Below, piece by piece: positions 43,801 through 52,506 of a stretch of DNA of 53,380 bases. Numbering within the stretch: the first letter of the stretch is position 1; each line of letters opens with the position of its first letter. A program made the translations under genes and the position numbers. The stretch comes from Chryseosolibacter indicum (lineage in GTDB: Bacteria; Bacteroidota; Bacteroidia; Cytophagales; Cyclobacteriaceae): NCBI RefSeq assembly GCF_018598585.1, contig NZ_JAHESD010000040.1, positions 1 to 53,380 of the forward strand, read 5' to 3'. Below the pieces are notes generated by a model. That model was not told the origin of the DNA. It did not search any database and saw only the letters and a program-made list of their open reading frames with translations.

Positions 43801-44862
43801 TTAGAATTGAATTTCCTGCCAGAGCAAATCTGGCTTCAGATAAATATATCCCTTCTCAACTTTTAAGGGCGATTCAAAATTATTTGTATAAATAGCACCG
43901 GTACCCAATCCCTGAGGAATGCGGATATCATAGTTAGCTGTGAATTGACAAATGGCATTAAGCCCGATATTGGATTCTAAGGCTGACGTTATCCACCATC
44001 CGATGTTCAAACTTTCAGCTATCGAAATCCATTCTGCGGTGCCGGAAAGTCCGCCGTGCAAAGTAGGTTTAAGGATAATATATTGAGGCTTCAGCTTCTG
44101 CAACAACTTTGTTTTTTCTGCTGTTGTAGTTTTACCAATTAACTCCTCATCAAATGCAATCGGGATCGGTGATGTCATGCAAAGCTCCTCCATCTCCGCC
44201 ATTCCTGGTTTAATGGGTTGCTCTATGGAATGAATGTCAAATTTTGATAAGCGATCTAACTTGTCATGAACATCTTCTGTCTTAAACGCCCCATTTGCAT
44301 CCAGTCGAATAGTTATCACATCCTTAGCATATTTTTTTCTGACTGAACTGATGATGTCACATTCTTTATCGAAATCGAGTCCACCCACCTTAAGTTTGAT
44401 ACATGTAAAACCTTTCTCTATTTTTTCGCTGACCTGGTCCATCATAAAATTCATGTCACCCATCCATATCAACCCATTTATAGGTAGTCCTTTTCCCGCT
44501 ATAAAATCATTATTGTAGATTATTCTTTTGCCGCCATTATTCAGATCAAGAAGCGCAGTTTCAAAAGCAAAAAGAATGGAAGGATTCGCCGGGGGTACTA
44601 TCTTCGACAACGTGGGGAGGTCGACGCTTTCAAGCCGCGGAAGTTTGCTAATAACAGACTTTATTACCTCTTCTAAATCGGGTTTATGATCGATACTTAG
44701 GCCTGGTAGTGGACCACATTCTCCAATTCCTTTCACAGAAGGATTTTTATCATCCCATATATTTATAAACCAGGATGTTTTGTCGTCCATTGCACCACGT
44801 GACGTACGGGCTTTAAAATTGAACTGGAATGTTTTTTTAAAATATTTGGCTTGTAGCGGCAT
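43801..44862 (-). CDS. menC: o-Succinylbenzoate synthase
   Basis: A 353-residue enolase-superfamily protein. It starts MPLQAKYFKKTFQFNFKART, and SRGAMDDKTSWFINIW and GIGECGPLPGLS mark the OSBS capping domain. In the barrel, KLKVGGLDFDKECDII has the first catalytic Lys, RLDANGAF, SIEQPI and FDEEL supply the three metal ligands, and ILKPTLHGGLSGTAEW has the second Lys. It makes o-succinylbenzoate in menaquinone biosynthesis, fitting a respiratory Bacteroidetes. No other men genes are near. Diverges from queA. Confidence 0.85.
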   Translation of the reverse strand: MPLQAKYFKKTFQFNFKARTSRGAMDDKTSWFINIWDDKNPSVKGIGECGPLPGLSIDHKPDLEEVIKSVISKLPRLESVDLPTLSKIVPPANPSILFAFETALLDLNNGGKRIIYNNDFIAGKGLPINGLIWMGDMNFMMDQVSEKIEKGFTCIKLKVGGLDFDKECDIISSVRKKYAKDVITIRLDANGAFKTEDVHDKLDRLSKFDIHSIEQPIKPGMAEMEELCMTSPIPIAFDEELIGKTTTAEKTKLLQKLKPQYIILKPTLHGGLSGTAEWISIAESLNIGWWITSALESNIGLNAICQFTANYDIRIPQGLGTGAIYTNNFESPLKVEKGYIYLKPDLLWQEIQF

Positions 44863-44944
44863 TTGAAAAACAGAAAGGCACTAATGTAATCACAATCCAT
44901 TATTACCTAAATCAATAATTACATGAATAATCTCTGGAAGTATT

Positions 44945-44952
44945 TAGCTTTG
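44945..44952 (+). promoter_or_regulatory. -7 element before queA
   Basis: TAGCTTTG fits TAnnTTTG and ends 7 bp before the queA ATG, which predicts an almost leaderless mRNA. No TTG at -33. Confidence 0.35.
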
Positions 44953-44959
44953 TGCCGCT

Positions 44960-46144
44960 ATGGATATTTTGAACTTAAGAGATTTTGAATATGATCTTCC
45001 TCAGGAAAGAATAGCCCTCTACCCTCTTGCACAAAGAGACGAGGCAAAACTTCTTATAAGCAAAGGAAAAAATATTGCACACACGGTATTTAAAACTTTG
45101 CCTGAACACCTTCCTGCCAACGCATTTCTTTTTTTCAACAATACCAAAGTTATTCCTGCAAGGCTTCAGTTCGAAAAAGATACAGGAGCGCAAATAGAAA
45201 TTTTCCTCTTGAACCCTGTTGAGCCATCAACGTTGTTGATGGAAACAATGAAGGCACAGCGCACTTGTACGTGGAACTGTACGATCGGAAACTTAAAGCG
45301 ATGGAACGAAGGGCTCGTTCTTGTAAAGGAAATTTCTGACATAAAGCTTGAGGCTACGCTTATCAATCGGGTTGAAGGCACGGTAAGGTTTGTGTGGAAT
45401 GGCAATCAAAGCTTTGCCGAGGTTATTGAATCGATAGGAAAAACACCGCTACCTCCTTATTTAAGACGGCCTGCGGAAGAAGCAGATCGAGATCGTTACC
45501 AAACCATCTACTCCCATTACGAAGGCGCAGTGGCGGCGCCAACAGCGGGCCTTCATTTTACAACAAGGGTATTTGACGACCTCAAAAAAAGGAACATCCC
45601 TCACGATTTCCTCACGCTGCATGTAAGTGCAGGTACATTTCAACCCATCAAAACGGAGAATGTCCATGAGCATGTGATGCATAAGGAGCAAATCATCGTG
45701 CATAGACACAACGTTGAAAGTCTTTTAACAAAAGACATATTTGTTATACCTGTAGGAACAACTTCAATGCGAACCTTGGAAAGCTTGTATTGGTATGGCG
45801 TAAAACTTCTTTTGGATAAAGATACAGCATTCAACATTTCACAACAGTATCCTTACTCGATTAAAAACCCTCCATCACAAAGGGAAGCACTTCAGGCAAT
45901 CCTTTCCCTGATGGAGGAAAAACAAACCGATTACCTTGTTGGCGAAACTTCTATCTTTATAAAACCAGGATATTCTTTTAAGATCTGCAGCGGACTCATT
46001 ACAAATTTTCATCAGCCCGGCTCCACCCTTATTTTGCTGATAGCTACTTTACTTGGAGAGCACTGGAAACAGGTTTACCAGGAAGCTCTTGACAAAGGCT
46101 ACCGGTTTCTCAGCTATGGAGACAGTTCATTGCTCATCCCTTAA
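44960..46144 (+). CDS. queA: S-adenosylmethionine:tRNA ribosyltransferase-isomerase
   Basis: A 394-residue QueA. It starts MDILNLRDFEYDLPQERIAL and contains FNNTKVIPARL, GKTPLPPYLRR, YQTIYSHYEGAVAAPTAGLH, HVSAGTFQPIKTEN and VGTTSMRTLES, all diagnostic of the family. It transfers and rearranges the ribose of SAM onto 7-aminomethyl-7-deazaguanine in tRNA to form epoxyqueuosine. It is longer than the ~350-residue E. coli enzyme, with an insert before NFHQPGSTLILL. No other queuosine gene is nearby. Confidence 0.94.
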   Translation: MDILNLRDFEYDLPQERIALYPLAQRDEAKLLISKGKNIAHTVFKTLPEHLPANAFLFFNNTKVIPARLQFEKDTGAQIEIFLLNPVEPSTLLMETMKAQRTCTWNCTIGNLKRWNEGLVLVKEISDIKLEATLINRVEGTVRFVWNGNQSFAEVIESIGKTPLPPYLRRPAEEADRDRYQTIYSHYEGAVAAPTAGLHFTTRVFDDLKKRNIPHDFLTLHVSAGTFQPIKTENVHEHVMHKEQIIVHRHNVESLLTKDIFVIPVGTTSMRTLESLYWYGVKLLLDKDTAFNISQQYPYSIKNPPSQREALQAILSLMEEKQTDYLVGETSIFIKPGYSFKICSGLITNFHQPGSTLILLIATLLGEHWKQVYQEALDKGYRFLSYGDSSLLIP

Positions 46145-46276
46145 TTATCTTCTTTGCTAATAGGGCGATAAAAGGTAATTGCACCCTAATACCACCAAAA
46201 GAGCCGTATATTGCACAACCCTTTGGATTTACATGAATTCTTGCCTTAAGTGTTATTTTTGAGGCAACCTACCTGT

Positions 46277-46297
46277 TTTTGACAAATAGTGTCAAAA
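46277..46297. promoter_or_regulatory. TTTTGACA-N5-TGTCAAAA palindrome
   Basis: 8-bp perfect arms with a 5-base centre, the same as at 15036-15055. It is in the 548-bp gap after queA, which has no supported gene (46145-46692). Confidence 0.5.
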
Positions 46298-46409
46298 GCG
46301 ATTTAAGTCCAATAAAAAGCATGCACCCAGCTCAATTTATCTGGGAATTAGAGAATTCAATTAATTACCACTTGGTACAATGACAGGCAGAGAGCGTTCG
46401 GAATCTACG

Positions 46410-46512
46410 ATGCGAGCACCTTGCCAGCACCGTGCGTGCGGTATGTCTGCGAGAAACTACCCCTATTTCTCGCAGACACGGTGCTCGCATGGCGCTGGCA
46501 TGGTGCTGGCAG
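46410..46512. repeat. Inverted array of 11-mers around a hairpin
   Basis: A core hairpin has 11-bp perfect arms TCTGCGAGAAA (46446-46456) and TTTCTCGCAGA (46466-46476) with a 9-nt loop. On its right lie three 11-mers in tandem, GGTGCTCGCAT (46480-46490), GGCGCTGGCAT (46491-46501) and GGTGCTGGCAG (46502-46512). On the left, inverse 11-mers ATGCGAGCACC (46410-46420) and TTGCCAGCACC (46421-46431) mirror them. No gene is in this stretch and no transposase is nearby. Confidence 0.75.
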
Positions 46513-46692
46513 GATTCATTCCCAAGCTATTTATAAGCCATGTATGGGAGGTGCAGACGGGGTACGATCTCTTGAAAGTTCCGCAGATGGTTCTACTTAT
46601 TCAGATTGTTTGGCTTAAAGGTTAATAGCCTATGGAGGAATTCACAACAGTCAGATAATCAAGGTCCTTTAGGGTACAAAACTGGGCATAAA

Positions 46693-46724
46693 AAAACCAC
46701 CCCAATACAAGTTGAGGTGGTTTT
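46693..46724. terminator. Bidirectional terminator after the PorE-like gene
   Basis: AAAACCACC (46693-46701) pairs with GGTGGTTTT (46716-46724); CAA and TTG add further pairs. It lies 16 bp after the PorE-like gene's stop. Confidence 0.85.
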
Positions 46725-46739
46725 AACAACTACGGCTTA

Positions 46740-49073
46740 TTATCTTGATGAAATGGTAATCGCGTTCAGATCGACAATTCTAACTTCTACCCTTCTGCCT
46801 TCTTCTTTAGAAGAGCTTTGATCTTTACTTGCTCCATACCCTTTCGCTACTATTCTTCTGCGTACCACGCCACGGTGGTTGATGTAATCCAGTACAGCAA
46901 TTGCCCTTTTATTAGAGAGTTCTCTGTTGAGATCTTCTGAACCTTCTGCTGAAGCAAAACCAGATATTTCTACTCCAAGATCTGGGTATTTTTTCAATAC
47001 TTCAAGAATATTATCAAGTTCTGTATTGTACTGTGTCTTTAAATCACTCTTACCTGCATCAAAATAAATCTTTGCAGCCTTGGCTAACAAAGACTTATCA
47101 ACTTCTGTAGCTTTTTTGGCAGGTTGATTTCTTTGCTTCTTCGCCTCTTCAGCCACGATCATGGTAGGCAACGAAAAGATTGTTTTTCCTCCAACATTCT
47201 TCTGTTCAAACTTGCTCTCGTCGCTCTCATCGTAGTAATATGTGCGGGCAGCAACTTCAATTTTAGAATTCTTTGGATCATCAAAATTAACAGCTTCAAC
47301 TGGGTCTTTATGCTCTATGAGCCCAACCAGGTACTCAATACCATCTTTATCTTTGGCTGCCATCAGGTCAAGCATCATATCGTAAACATCAACATTACCG
47401 GTTTGCACCAACTTAGCTTCATGTGTTTTTCTTAAATCTGCTTTAACATCCTGATCTGTATCATAGAATGCATTCTTCACCTGTACTTCCTGACCTACTA
47501 CCACATCAAATTGCTTGATCGTCTTCAGACTGATCATCTGGTAAAGCTCATAGAAGTAATCCTGGTTAGGAACATTAATGTTCAGGGTATATGGTAAAAA
47601 GCCTTCTGATTCTATAACCATGTCGTAGTTCTTCGCAGGAGGAAGAATTACAAGATAATTTCCGGTCTCAGGATCAGGATTGTAAACGAAGTCAAGTTTT
47701 TTATTGGTTTGATTATCTATCAGATAAATTTTGGTAGGCATTGGCTTGCCTGTTTCAGCATTCAATATCTTTCCTTTTATCATTGTTAAAGGAATATTCG
47801 CAGCTTCTGCAGGCATGTTCAGGAAGTAAATATCTTGCCCTCCAGCACCACCTTTTCTGTCTGATGAAAAATAACCTCTGGTTCCATCAGCGATAAGCGT
47901 AAAGTAATTATCGTTAGCGGTTGTATTTACAGGATAGCCCATGTTTTCAGGGGCAGTCCATTTGTTGTGAACGAACTTCGTAACGAAGATGTCACGGCCG
48001 CCCATTGAGTTATGTCCGTCGGATGTAAAGAAAAGTGTCTTTTGATCAGGATGGATAAATGGAGCATCTTCATTTGCTTTTGAATTCACAGCAGGCCCCA
48101 GGTTAACAGGGCTAGACCATGTACCATTGTTCTGAAGTGTTGTTTTATAAATATCCAACCCGCCAAATCCACCTGCTTTGTCACTTGCAAAGTAGATTGT
48201 TTTACCATCGGGCGTTATGCTGGCGGTAGATTCAAGATATTTTGGTGTATTAATAACAGGAGCTATTATACCAGGTTTAGACCAACTTTCACCTGAGCGT
48301 GTAATTTGAAACAAGCTACCAGGGTCTGTTACTGCTCCCATATATATAAGCATCTTTTGTCCATCAGGCGAAATACCCGCAGTACCCACGTTGTATTCAG
48401 ACGCCACAGGCACCAACTTAGGTTCACTCCATGTGCCAGAGTTATTATAGGAGATATATATTTCTTCAATAAATTTATCGCCCGAACGTGTTTTACCTGT
48501 ATTCGGTCTCAAGGCAGTAAAGGCCATAATACTTTCGTCGGCTGATACTACAGGATTGTACTCAGTATATTGTGTGTTGATAATAGAACCGAAATTACTT
48601 ACAGGTATGTTTCTTGGCACGGACATCAGAGCGATTGCCGTATTGCATGTGTTTAGTGCCTGATCGGCCTTGGCAACGGCAGCCTTGTCAGCTTTTACCA
48701 ATCCTTTATATGTATTAAACGCATTCAGTGCCTTTTGCAGGCTTTCGTCCTTTAAGTAAAGATATCCCAAATCAAAATAAACAGATGGCGGAAAATCTTT
48801 ACCATTAGCCAGGGCATATTCAAAAAGAGGAATTGCTTTAATTTCCTGATTTGTTTCTCCTGTTTTCTGGTAACAAACGCCTGCTTTGTAATGCACTGAA
48901 GGATTTTTCTCCCCAGCATTAATCGCCTCTATAAACAGCGGAAGAGCCTGGTCGTATGCCTTGATCCCAAAAAAGCGCTCAGCTTCGGCTAATGATTTTT
49001 TATTTGCCTGACTTAAAGCCATTTGTGCTAAGGCTAACAGTACGAAACTGAAAAAAACAGCCTTTCTATTCAT
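46740..49073 (-). CDS. PorE-like TPR/PD40/CRD/OmpA protein of the type IX secretion system
   Basis: A 777-residue exported protein. Signal peptide 1-21 (ending ALSQ). Residues 25-150 are TPR repeats (YDQALPLFIEAINAGEKNPS). Residues 165-420 form a PD40 propeller (GISPDGQKMLIYMG, SITPDGKTIYFASDKAGGFG). A carboxypeptidase-like CRD follows (MIKGKILNAETGKPMPTKIY). From about 650 comes the OmpA domain (AAKIYFDAGKSDLKTQYNTE). This order matches PorE of Porphyromonas gingivalis, a peptidoglycan-associated T9SS component. Unlike most OmpA domains, the D of the HTD motif is missing (GFASAEGSEDLNRELS), though the later Arg (NKRAIAV) is kept. A palindrome and -7 element lie upstream. Confidence 0.82.
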   Translation of the reverse strand: MNRKAVFFSFVLLALAQMALSQANKKSLAEAERFFGIKAYDQALPLFIEAINAGEKNPSVHYKAGVCYQKTGETNQEIKAIPLFEYALANGKDFPPSVYFDLGYLYLKDESLQKALNAFNTYKGLVKADKAAVAKADQALNTCNTAIALMSVPRNIPVSNFGSIINTQYTEYNPVVSADESIMAFTALRPNTGKTRSGDKFIEEIYISYNNSGTWSEPKLVPVASEYNVGTAGISPDGQKMLIYMGAVTDPGSLFQITRSGESWSKPGIIAPVINTPKYLESTASITPDGKTIYFASDKAGGFGGLDIYKTTLQNNGTWSSPVNLGPAVNSKANEDAPFIHPDQKTLFFTSDGHNSMGGRDIFVTKFVHNKWTAPENMGYPVNTTANDNYFTLIADGTRGYFSSDRKGGAGGQDIYFLNMPAEAANIPLTMIKGKILNAETGKPMPTKIYLIDNQTNKKLDFVYNPDPETGNYLVILPPAKNYDMVIESEGFLPYTLNINVPNQDYFYELYQMISLKTIKQFDVVVGQEVQVKNAFYDTDQDVKADLRKTHEAKLVQTGNVDVYDMMLDLMAAKDKDGIEYLVGLIEHKDPVEAVNFDDPKNSKIEVAARTYYYDESDESKFEQKNVGGKTIFSLPTMIVAEEAKKQRNQPAKKATEVDKSLLAKAAKIYFDAGKSDLKTQYNTELDNILEVLKKYPDLGVEISGFASAEGSEDLNRELSNKRAIAVLDYINHRGVVRRRIVAKGYGASKDQSSSKEEGRRVEVRIVDLNAITISSR

Positions 49074-49095
49074 AAATAACTCGGGTTTAAGATAT

Positions 49096-49125
49096 CAAAC
49101 GTACAAAGTTTTTAAGGCCCTTAAA
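49096..49125 (-). promoter_or_regulatory. -7 element and palindrome upstream of the PorE-like gene
   Basis: On the minus strand TACGTTTG (49103-49096) fits TAnnTTTG, 23 bp before the ATG. Just upstream is the palindrome TTTAAGG-C-CCTTAAA (49111-49125). No -33 TTG. Confidence 0.4.
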
Positions 49126-49313
49126 GCTTTATTTCCGCCGGAATCTTACAAGGCATAGCAAAATCCCTTAAAAATCCAGAATTTAAATAGCCGTTAATAC
49201 TCAAAAAATTCCCGTTTTAAAGCGGTTCACTAATAGAAAGCAAGTGTTGAAGGCAACCAGCCATAGGATTTTACGTACAGAATAACGAAATTTAAGTTTA
49301 TTAGCCGACTTAT

Positions 49314-52300
49314 ATGAAGGAAAGACTGTTAAGGTTCATGAATATAGAACCTGACGAAGCAGGACGTGTGTCCCTACTGTTTCTGATGGGTTTCTTCATG
49401 GGGGTGTTTATTGCGACCCTTAGTGTGGCTTCGCAATCCCTTTACCTTCTGCATTTCAGCGAAACTGACGATCTTCCTTACGCCCTTTTAAAGGGTGGTC
49501 TTTATGGCCTGGGGGCAACTTCGCTCTATAACTTCTTTCAGAATCGCATTCCCTTTCCCGTTCTGGCCACCATTAGCCTGGCTCTTGTTACCGGATTGAC
49601 TGCTTTTATTGAATTCGGAGAAACCGCTTTTTCTGATCCCAATAAAATGTATGAATTCGGTTTCACGATGATCATTCCATTCTCGTTTCTTGTATACCTG
49701 GTATTCTGGGGATCCTTTGGACGTCTATTTAACCATCGTCAATCAAAACGCCTGGTGGGCACGGTTGATATCGGTGCCATGATTGCTACGTTCATTGCAT
49801 TCTTCACTATACCTGTTCTGCTCACGAACTTTCCTGACTTTGTTCAAACAGAAACACTTTTTACGGTTGCCCTGGCAAGCATCAGCATTTTTCTGTTTCT
49901 CTTTGTATACCTCAGTTTACGCCATGTGAATAAGGTACTTACCTTCTCGCAAGAACGTAAAATGTATAAGAAGCTTGAGCTATATGACTTCGTAAAGAAC
50001 CGCTATATTATGTATATGTCATTGTTCATCATTTTCTCAATGATAGCAGTGAACTTTGTAGACTATTCTTTCCTTAACGTGACCACCCTTTACATGGACA
50101 CGGAGAGACTTGCCAACTTCATCAGTTTGTTTGAGGGTACGGTTGTAATCTTTAGCTTTCTTGTAGACGTATTTGCAACTGATCGAATTAATCATGAATA
50201 TGGAATGAGGGTATCGTTGTTGATCAACCCACTTCTTATCGGAGCATTTACTGTTATAGCCCTGGTAGTCGGATTAATTTTTGGATATTCCCCTACTGAC
50301 TCTTCTTTTGTGGTGTATTTCATGGTTATTGCCATGAGTAAGTTGTTTATCCGTTCATTGAAAGAAGCGATTGACAACCCTACTTTTAAATTGTACCTGC
50401 TGCCTATTCAGGCACAAATAAGGATTGATGTACAAACGAAAATTGAAGGCATTGTAACTGCCTTTGCCAACGTAGTAGCTGCAGCCCTTATCATTCTTAT
50501 TACACAGCTACACCTTTACGATCTAATTTATGTGACAGCATTTACCATTCCTGCTTTTATTATCTGGTATATCGCTACCAATCGTATGCACCGGAAGTAC
50601 AAGCAAACATTACAAAACACCTTACTTCAAAATAAAGAAACTACACAAACTCAGATTACCAAAAAAGAATATACAATTAACAGCCTGCTGGAAAAAGAAG
50701 TAAGCAGTACAGCTGAGGAAAAGGTAATCTATGGCCTGAAGCTTATGGAAAAGCTGGAGCCTGCTCTTTTTGAAAACGCAATCATAGGACTGGCCGACAG
50801 CCAAAACAAAAAGGTCAAAATGTTTGCCGAAGAAAAAATACAGGCTCTTGGTATTGAAAAAGATCCTTCAAAAACCGATATCCGGTCGTTGGCATTGCAG
50901 GCAAGAACTGAAATAGAAGACAGTGACCTGCTTTCCATTTCCTCTGACAAACTGATGAAGCTGAGTAAGTCGATCAGGCAAAGTGACCGGATTCTCGCTG
51001 CAAAGTTGCTTAGGAAATTAACAAGCCCGAAAACCATTTTCATTCTGCTTGAGTTACTTCGCGATGTAGATCCTAAGGTGCGCTTCGAATCATTACTCAC
51101 TGCGCGCAAGGTAAAACGTCCTGAGACATGGCCTGTGCTCATTGAGATGCTTGTGTCTCCGGCCTATGGTCATCATGCTGCGGCAGCGCTTAAAGAAAAC
51201 GGAGAATCAGTGTTGCCTACTTTAGAAGCTGCCTTTCATAAATCAGGGCAAAGTGATCTTGTCATGTTGCGCATTGTACAAATCATGGGAAGAATCGGCG
51301 GCCCTCAGGCACTCGAACTGCTATGGAGAAAAGCAGACTACCCTGATAAGCGTATAGTCAAGCAAATACTCTATTCCTTACGATACGTAAATTACCGGGC
51401 TAAAGACAGGGAAGCGCGTGATGTGATGAACCTTCTCGAAACCGAGATGAGCAAAACAATATGGAATCTTGCTGCCCTGCATGAACTTCCCGAGACCAAA
51501 GAATTCTTCTTCCTGAGGGAGGCTTTAAAAGAAGAGGTAGCAGAAAACTACGATCACATCTCTATCCTGCTTTCTATTCTTTACGACCCACAATCGGTTC
51601 AACTGGTTCGCGAGAACCTTGAGTCTGGCGATCCAGATAATATTGCCTTTGCGCTTGAGCTGCTTGATCTCTTCGTTGGCCAGGAATTAAAACCAAAACT
51701 CATTCCGTTATTAGACGAAAGTCCAACACAGGAAAAGTTGAAGTTACTTCAATTGTATTACCCGCGTGAAAGCTATACACCGATACAGGTGATCAATTAT
51801 ATCCTCAACAGGGATTATAACCTTAACAACCGATGGACTAAGGCTTGCGCCATTCATGCCACTGCTTATATCCAGGACTTTCGTGTAAGTCGTGGTTTGG
51901 CAGCGCAGGTATTCAACAGCGATAAGCTACTGCAAGAAACTGCAGCATGGGTTGTGTATAATAAAGAAAGAAAGTCTTACCAGGCAATTAGGGAAAGATT
52001 ACCCAACCGGGATAAGAAGTTTCTTGATACTTCTATTGAAAGCAATGAGCTTCTCGACGGGCTTGATGATGGGTTCTTTCTGGGAATTGAAATGGTTATG
52101 TTCATTAAACAATTGGATGTATTTAAGAACATTTATGGCTCTATTCTCAGCGATCTTGTTGATAAGATAGTGCCTATTGATTTAAAGCCATCAGAACAGT
52201 TAAAGTTCAACTCCAACGAGAGTAATGCTTCTATATTCATTATCGCACACGGAGAAGCGAGACTAAAGAGTGAAAACACCGTAATTAACATACTGCCTAA

Positions 52301-52499
52301 AGGTAGCGTATACGGCGACTTATTTCAGGATGGCCCCGCAGTTGCTGCGTCTGCCCTTGAAGCCTTGGAACATACCGTAATCTTCAAAATAGATCTTGTC
52401 GATTTCTATTTTGTGATGGCTAATCACCACGAACTTGTTCAGGGACTGATTAAAAACATAACAGAGCGTAAAAAAGCATATTCACCAATTAACTCATAA
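49314..52499 (+). CDS. ATP/ADP-translocase-like membrane protein fused to HEAT repeats and a CNB-like domain
   Basis: A 1061-residue fusion. Residues 1-430 have about 12 membrane helices and the GRVSLLFLMGFFMGVF start of the Npt/TLC nucleotide-translocase-like family, common in Bacteroidetes. Residues about 460-900 are HEAT/ARM-like helical repeats (DVDPKVRFESLLTARK, VLIEMLVSPAYGHHAAAAL). Residues 945-1050 resemble a cyclic-nucleotide-binding domain (IFIIAHGEARLKSENTVINI, LPKGSVYGDLFQDGP). The phosphate-binding Arg of the usual PR-x-A-T motif is replaced (PAVAASA), so cNMP binding is doubtful. A nucleotide-transport or sensing role is inferred. The TIR-like gene starts 7 nt after the stop. 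Confidence 0.85.
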   Translation: MKERLLRFMNIEPDEAGRVSLLFLMGFFMGVFIATLSVASQSLYLLHFSETDDLPYALLKGGLYGLGATSLYNFFQNRIPFPVLATISLALVTGLTAFIEFGETAFSDPNKMYEFGFTMIIPFSFLVYLVFWGSFGRLFNHRQSKRLVGTVDIGAMIATFIAFFTIPVLLTNFPDFVQTETLFTVALASISIFLFLFVYLSLRHVNKVLTFSQERKMYKKLELYDFVKNRYIMYMSLFIIFSMIAVNFVDYSFLNVTTLYMDTERLANFISLFEGTVVIFSFLVDVFATDRINHEYGMRVSLLINPLLIGAFTVIALVVGLIFGYSPTDSSFVVYFMVIAMSKLFIRSLKEAIDNPTFKLYLLPIQAQIRIDVQTKIEGIVTAFANVVAAALIILITQLHLYDLIYVTAFTIPAFIIWYIATNRMHRKYKQTLQNTLLQNKETTQTQITKKEYTINSLLEKEVSSTAEEKVIYGLKLMEKLEPALFENAIIGLADSQNKKVKMFAEEKIQALGIEKDPSKTDIRSLALQARTEIEDSDLLSISSDKLMKLSKSIRQSDRILAAKLLRKLTSPKTIFILLELLRDVDPKVRFESLLTARKVKRPETWPVLIEMLVSPAYGHHAAAALKENGESVLPTLEAAFHKSGQSDLVMLRIVQIMGRIGGPQALELLWRKADYPDKRIVKQILYSLRYVNYRAKDREARDVMNLLETEMSKTIWNLAALHELPETKEFFFLREALKEEVAENYDHISILLSILYDPQSVQLVRENLESGDPDNIAFALELLDLFVGQELKPKLIPLLDESPTQEKLKLLQLYYPRESYTPIQVINYILNRDYNLNNRWTKACAIHATAYIQDFRVSRGLAAQVFNSDKLLQETAAWVVYNKERKSYQAIRERLPNRDKKFLDTSIESNELLDGLDDGFFLGIEMVMFIKQLDVFKNIYGSILSDLVDKIVPIDLKPSEQLKFNSNESNASIFIIAHGEARLKSENTVINILPKGSVYGDLFQDGPAVAASALEALEHTVIFKIDLVDFYFVMANHHELVQGLIKNITERKKAYSPINS

Positions 52500-52506
52500 A
52501 ACCCCT

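Noticed and set aside
46380-46625. Open frames of 65-81 residues over the inverted array
   Set aside because: They run through the repeats, have no family resemblance and follow repeat-derived composition. Not a gene.
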